DNA of 64,000 nucleotides from Niebla homalea. Taxonomy: Eukaryota; Ascomycota; Lecanoromycetes; Lecanorales; Ramalinaceae. The first letter of the stretch is position 1; each line of letters begins with the position of its first letter. The notes under the pieces are model-generated. The model saw nothing but the letters and a program-made list of their open reading frames with translations. It had not been told where the DNA came from and did no database searches. The stretch spans positions 1,302,001 to 1,366,000 of the forward strand of contig JAHGAU010000009.1 of NCBI GenBank assembly GCA_019925105.1, in the 5' to 3' direction. Below, piece by piece: positions 62,941-64,000 of this stretch. The position numbers and the translations under genes were made by a program.

Positions 62941-64000
62941 AATATTTATCCTTCCTACTTTTCTTTTTACTTCTTTAATAATTAATTTACTTATTAAATA
63001 TATTATTTATTAAGGCTATATATATATTTTATATTATTATATTATCCTTAAGCTTTAAATATACGTTTAACTTAATATTTTAATTATTATTAACCTTTTT
63101 AAAAAATAATAATCCGAAATATTAAATTACGTATATAATTAAAAAAGAAAAAAACCGTATATTTTCCGTATTTAAACCGTATTTATTGGTATAATAGATC
63201 TTAATACTTTACGTTAAAGAACTTAACCTAAAAAAAAAAGGTATTATACTTTTTATCTTTCGGATTTAAGAAATCTTTTTAAGTTTTCGTTTAAATCGGA
63301 GTCTATAATTATTAACGGTAAAGATTAACGTTAAAAATCCCGATCCGAGTTTATTACGCCTCCTTTTTATAAATAAAAACGGGTATAGTCCAGGTCCGTA
63401 TTAAACCCTCTTTAAGAATAAGAACGTTAAAGATAACGATTTAAGTCCGTTACGTTTATTCCCTTAAAGTAAAACTTCCCTTCCTTAGAATAAATATCCT
63501 TTATAAACGTATATTATAATAAGGAAGAATAAAACCTTCATATTACCGTTACGTAAAAAGAAGAAAAGCTGGATAAAATAATTTATTAAGTTAAGCTTTA
63601 TAAAATAAAGTTTTATAAATAATTTATTTATTTAAATAAATAAGTATTAAAGACTTATTCTATAGATTCTTAAAATACGTAGAAATTATTATTAAACTAT
63701 ACGGTATAGGTTAAAATACTTTATCCGATTATTATTAATCGTAAATTTATATCGCTAAATATTTATAAATAAACTATAAATAAAACTTAAATTAAAAGTT
63801 TAAAGAAAAAATCCTATAATTATATTAAAGTCCTTATACTCCTTAAGTATAAAAATAAAAGTACTAAAGAACTTTAAAAGTAAATTAAAAATACTTTTAC
63901 GGTTTTCTTCTTAAACTCCAATTATAATACGGATTACGTCCGTATTATATAAATTTTATTTTCCTTAAAAGGTAAGATTAAAAATTTATAAACGTATTAT
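62941..64000. other. RIP-degraded sequence, unassigned
   Basis: TpA-rich with GC-richer patches at 63,280-63,500 that may be former coding sequence. No motif or terminal repeat recognised. It may continue beyond the window. Confidence 0.5.

Noticed and set aside
1..64000. Mitochondrial or bacterial origin suggested by extreme AT content
   Set aside because: Fungal LINE, Copia and Gypsy remnants with target duplications, CpA-specific loss and transition-only LTR divergence fit nuclear RIP-affected DNA.

Overview
This window looks like one gene-poor, AT-rich block from a filamentous ascomycete (Pezizomycotina) that has repeat-induced point mutation (RIP). TpA and ApT dominate, while CpA and TpG are almost absent outside short islands and CpG is kept. 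Transposon reading frames can still be followed, but they are riddled with TAA/TAG stops made by C-to-T and G-to-A changes. Paired LTRs differ almost only by such transitions. I find no intact gene, tRNA or rRNA. Nearly everything I can name is a dead mobile element or a repeat.

Layout. 1-10.56 kb: degraded sequence I cannot assign. 10.56-13.35 kb: a GC-rich, G-skewed minisatellite bounded by inverted repeats (10,967-13,106), with ~50-bp AT-rich tandem repeats outside it on both sides. 13.35-15.82 kb: degraded sequence with internally duplicated segments. 15.83-17.25 kb: 3' part of a Ty1/Copia element. 17.72-19.78 kb: small LTR element A with 5-bp target duplication. 20.38-27.70 kb: LINE copy 1, split by small LTR element B1. 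28.09-29.62 kb: small LTR element B2. 29.65-35.45 kb: LINE copy 2 with a 15-bp target duplication. 37.65-38.38 kb: SINE-like element S2. 38.71-55.06 kb: LINE copy 3 on the minus strand, holding small LTR element C (itself split by a 7.7-kb Gypsy element) and SINE-like element S1. 55.07-58.09 kb: second Copia copy. 59.59-59.99 kb: diverged Gypsy LTR. 62.22-62.94 kb: truncated small LTR element D.

The element relationships are the interesting part. (1) Two ~730-bp SINE-like elements have a tRNA-like head and end in the same ~60-bp 3' tail and AATC repeats as the three ~5.8-kb LINE copies, which suggests LINE-driven mobilisation. (2) Five small LTR elements (A, B1, B2, C, D; LTRs 155-173 bp; 1.5-2.2 kb) share a conserved segment near one LTR and appear to encode only a Gag-like protein, resembling TRIM or TR-GAG elements. 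(3) The minisatellite sits inside terminal inverted repeats, which suggests it is or was a mobile unit. Family calls rest on motifs read by eye; no database search or alignment program was run.
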